Source of the DNA: Pseudomonas sp. PGPPP3
GTDB taxonomy: Bacteria > Pseudomonadota > Gammaproteobacteria > Pseudomonadales > Pseudomonadaceae
Assembly: GCA_002256055.1 (NCBI GenBank)
Contig: NKIE01000136.1
Coordinates: 1,253 to 7,327, forward strand
Direction: 5' to 3'
DNA: 6,075 nucleotides
A program made the position numbers and the translations under genes. This document shows positions 5,032 to 6,075 of this stretch, piece after piece (position 1 is the first letter of the stretch; each line of letters opens with the position of its first letter). Below the pieces are notes generated by a model. The model did no database searches. It was not told the origin of the DNA and worked only from the letters and a program-made list of their open reading frames with translations.

Positions 5032-6021
5032 TTTGTGCTGGAACTGTCGACGATATTGATTGGGTGACAGTTCAGTGTGCTGACGGAACAGGCGGGCAAA
5101 GAAGCTGGCGTCGTCATAGCCGACTTCATAGCTGATGGTCTTGATGCTTTTACGTGTGGCCGAGAGCAGGCCCTTGGCGGTTTCGATGCGTAGGCGTTGC
5201 AGATAGTGCAGGGGCTTGTCGCCCGTGGCGGTCTGGAATCGGCGCATGAAATTGCGAATGCTCATGCCGTGGGCGCGGGCTACATCTTCGAAGCGAAACT
5301 TGTCGGCGAAGTGCTCTTCCAGCCAGTGCTGAATCTGCAGGATCGTCACGTCCTGATGCAGCTTCTGCCCGCCGAAGCCGATGCGGCCGGGGGCATAGCT
5401 GCGTTGCACTTCATAGAGAATGTCGCGAGACACGCCCTGGGCCACGCTGGCCCCGCAGAACCGCTCGATCAGGTAAATGTAGAGGTCGCAGGCCGAGGTG
5501 ACGCCGCCGGCGCAATACAGGTTGTCGGCATCCGACAGGTGCTTCTCCTGGTTCAGCAGTACCTTGGGGAAGCGCTCGGCAAACTCATTGAAGAAACGCC
5601 AATACGTGGTCGCCTCCTTGCCGTCCAGCAGTCCGGACTGGGCCATCCAGAACACGCCCGTGGCTTCGCCGCAAATCGCTGCGCCTGCAGCATGACGTTC
5701 GCGAAGCCAGGCGAGTACCTGTGGGTGACGGCCGCAGAGTGCGTCGAAGTCGTCCCAGAAGGCCGGCAGGATGATCACATCGGCGCTGTCCAGGCGGCCA
5801 TCAACCGGGATGATCACGTCGCTGAAACTGCGCACCGGCAGGCCGTCTGGGCTGACCAGATGAATCTCAAAGGACGGGGTCAGCCCCAGGCCGAGCTGTT
5901 TGCCGTAGCGCAGGCTGGCCATGTGGAAGAAATCCTTGGCCTGCAGGAGGGTGGAGGCAAAGACGCCTTCGGTGGCCAGGATGCTGACGCGCTTCAGGGG
6001 CGTGACGTTTGGCGGGGTCAT
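5023..6021 (-). CDS. GlxA-family transcriptional regulator (DJ-1/PfpI-like domain plus AraC HTH)
   Basis: A 332-residue regulator. Residues about 11-190 form a DJ-1/PfpI-type (glutamine-amidotransferase-like) ligand domain: VSILATEGVFAST, DVIILPAFW (81-89), the elbow AAICGEATG with Cys117, GLLDGKEATTYW (130-141) and AGGVTSACDLYIYLIE (171-186). Residues about 225-328 are a double helix-turn-helix AraC domain: FRFEDVARAHGMSIRNFMRRFQTATGD for the first HTH and IKTISYEVGYDDASFFARLFRQHTELSPNQYR for the second, the most conserved part. Relatives in Pseudomonas (GbdR, CdhR, ArgR) activate catabolism of betaine, carnitine or arginine when ligand binds the first domain. Here the common CTGA elbow and ATTHW motif are altered to CGEA and ATTYW, so the ligand cannot be guessed. 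The ATG at 6021 lacks a good Shine-Dalgarno, and the next in-frame ATG (residue 34) would cut the first strand. The target is more likely a gene to the right of the window than the housekeeping genes here. Confidence 0.93.
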   Translation of the reverse strand: MTPPNVTPLKRVSILATEGVFASTLLQAKDFFHMASLRYGKQLGLGLTPSFEIHLVSPDGLPVRSFSDVIIPVDGRLDSADVIILPAFWDDFDALCGRHPQVLAWLRERHAAGAAICGEATGVFWMAQSGLLDGKEATTYWRFFNEFAERFPKVLLNQEKHLSDADNLYCAGGVTSACDLYIYLIERFCGASVAQGVSRDILYEVQRSYAPGRIGFGGQKLHQDVTILQIQHWLEEHFADKFRFEDVARAHGMSIRNFMRRFQTATGDKPLHYLQRLRIETAKGLLSATRKSIKTISYEVGYDDASFFARLFRQHTELSPNQYRRQFQHKGE

Positions 6022-6032
6022 TGAATGTTCTT

Positions 6033-6061
6033 GTTTTAATTATTTAGGGGTAAACGGTCAA
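6033..6061 (-). promoter_or_regulatory. Candidate promoter of the GlxA-family regulator, giving a very short leader
   Basis: On the minus strand, TTGACC (6061-6056, five of six to TTGACA), a 17-bp AT-rich spacer, then TAAAAC (6038-6033, four of six). The start would be near 6026, only about five bases before the ATG at 6021. That agrees with the lack of a clear Shine-Dalgarno. An alternative -10 inside TAAATAAT would be too close to this -35. The remaining bases to 6075 show nothing more. Confidence 0.35.
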
Positions 6062-6075
6062 TATACGGCTGGATC

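Noticed and set aside
5197..6024. Plus-strand open frame (275 codons) opposite the GlxA-family regulator
   Set aside because: Antisense shadow. The composition is typical of reverse-read GC-rich coding DNA, and the minus-strand gene is unambiguous.

Overview
The window looks like a stretch of a Pseudomonas chromosome (gamma-proteobacterium, GC-rich). From memory, the order yhcB / alpha-beta hydrolase / trpS / zapE / TPR-like exported protein / AraC-type regulator matches the PA4441-PA4436 neighbourhood of P. aeruginosa. The 448-residue TrpS with an extra C-terminal domain also fits this group. Codon use, spacing and protein lengths are those of core genes. I see no tRNA, rRNA, CRISPR array, transposase, att site or phage gene.

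Layout. Positions 1-548 (minus) hold a YhcB/ZapG-type membrane protein that runs off the left edge. Positions 549-688 are a divergent promoter region. A plus-strand block follows: a COG2945-like serine hydrolase (TTG start, 689-1321), trpS (1361-2707) and zapE (2801-3895). A near-perfect 19-bp stem terminator at 3905-3945 separates this block from two minus-strand genes: a secreted TPR-like protein (3955-4920) and a GlxA-family (DJ-1/PfpI plus AraC HTH) regulator (5023-6021). The regulator's promoter lies at the right edge. No gene-free stretch exceeds 300 bases.

The one real anomaly is at the left end. The minus-strand frame starts as an ordinary YhcB (membrane anchor plus heptad-rich helix) but switches in frame, around positions 246-263, to the sensor-1/arginine-rich part of a ZapE/AFG1 ATPase. 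That segment is only about 59% identical to the window's own ZapE and resembles beta-proteobacterial ZapE. The join falls on a short word (RLLAAL) that I believe both families share. It is therefore either a real zapG-zapE gene fusion or, more probably, an assembly or amplification chimera. This should be settled before any biology is built on it.

The genes do not form one pathway. YhcB/ZapG and ZapE both act at the cell envelope and divisome, TrpS is a translation enzyme, and the hydrolase and TPR-like protein are of unknown function. The regulator's target cannot be seen here. Apart from the chimera I find no evidence of a new multi-gene system.
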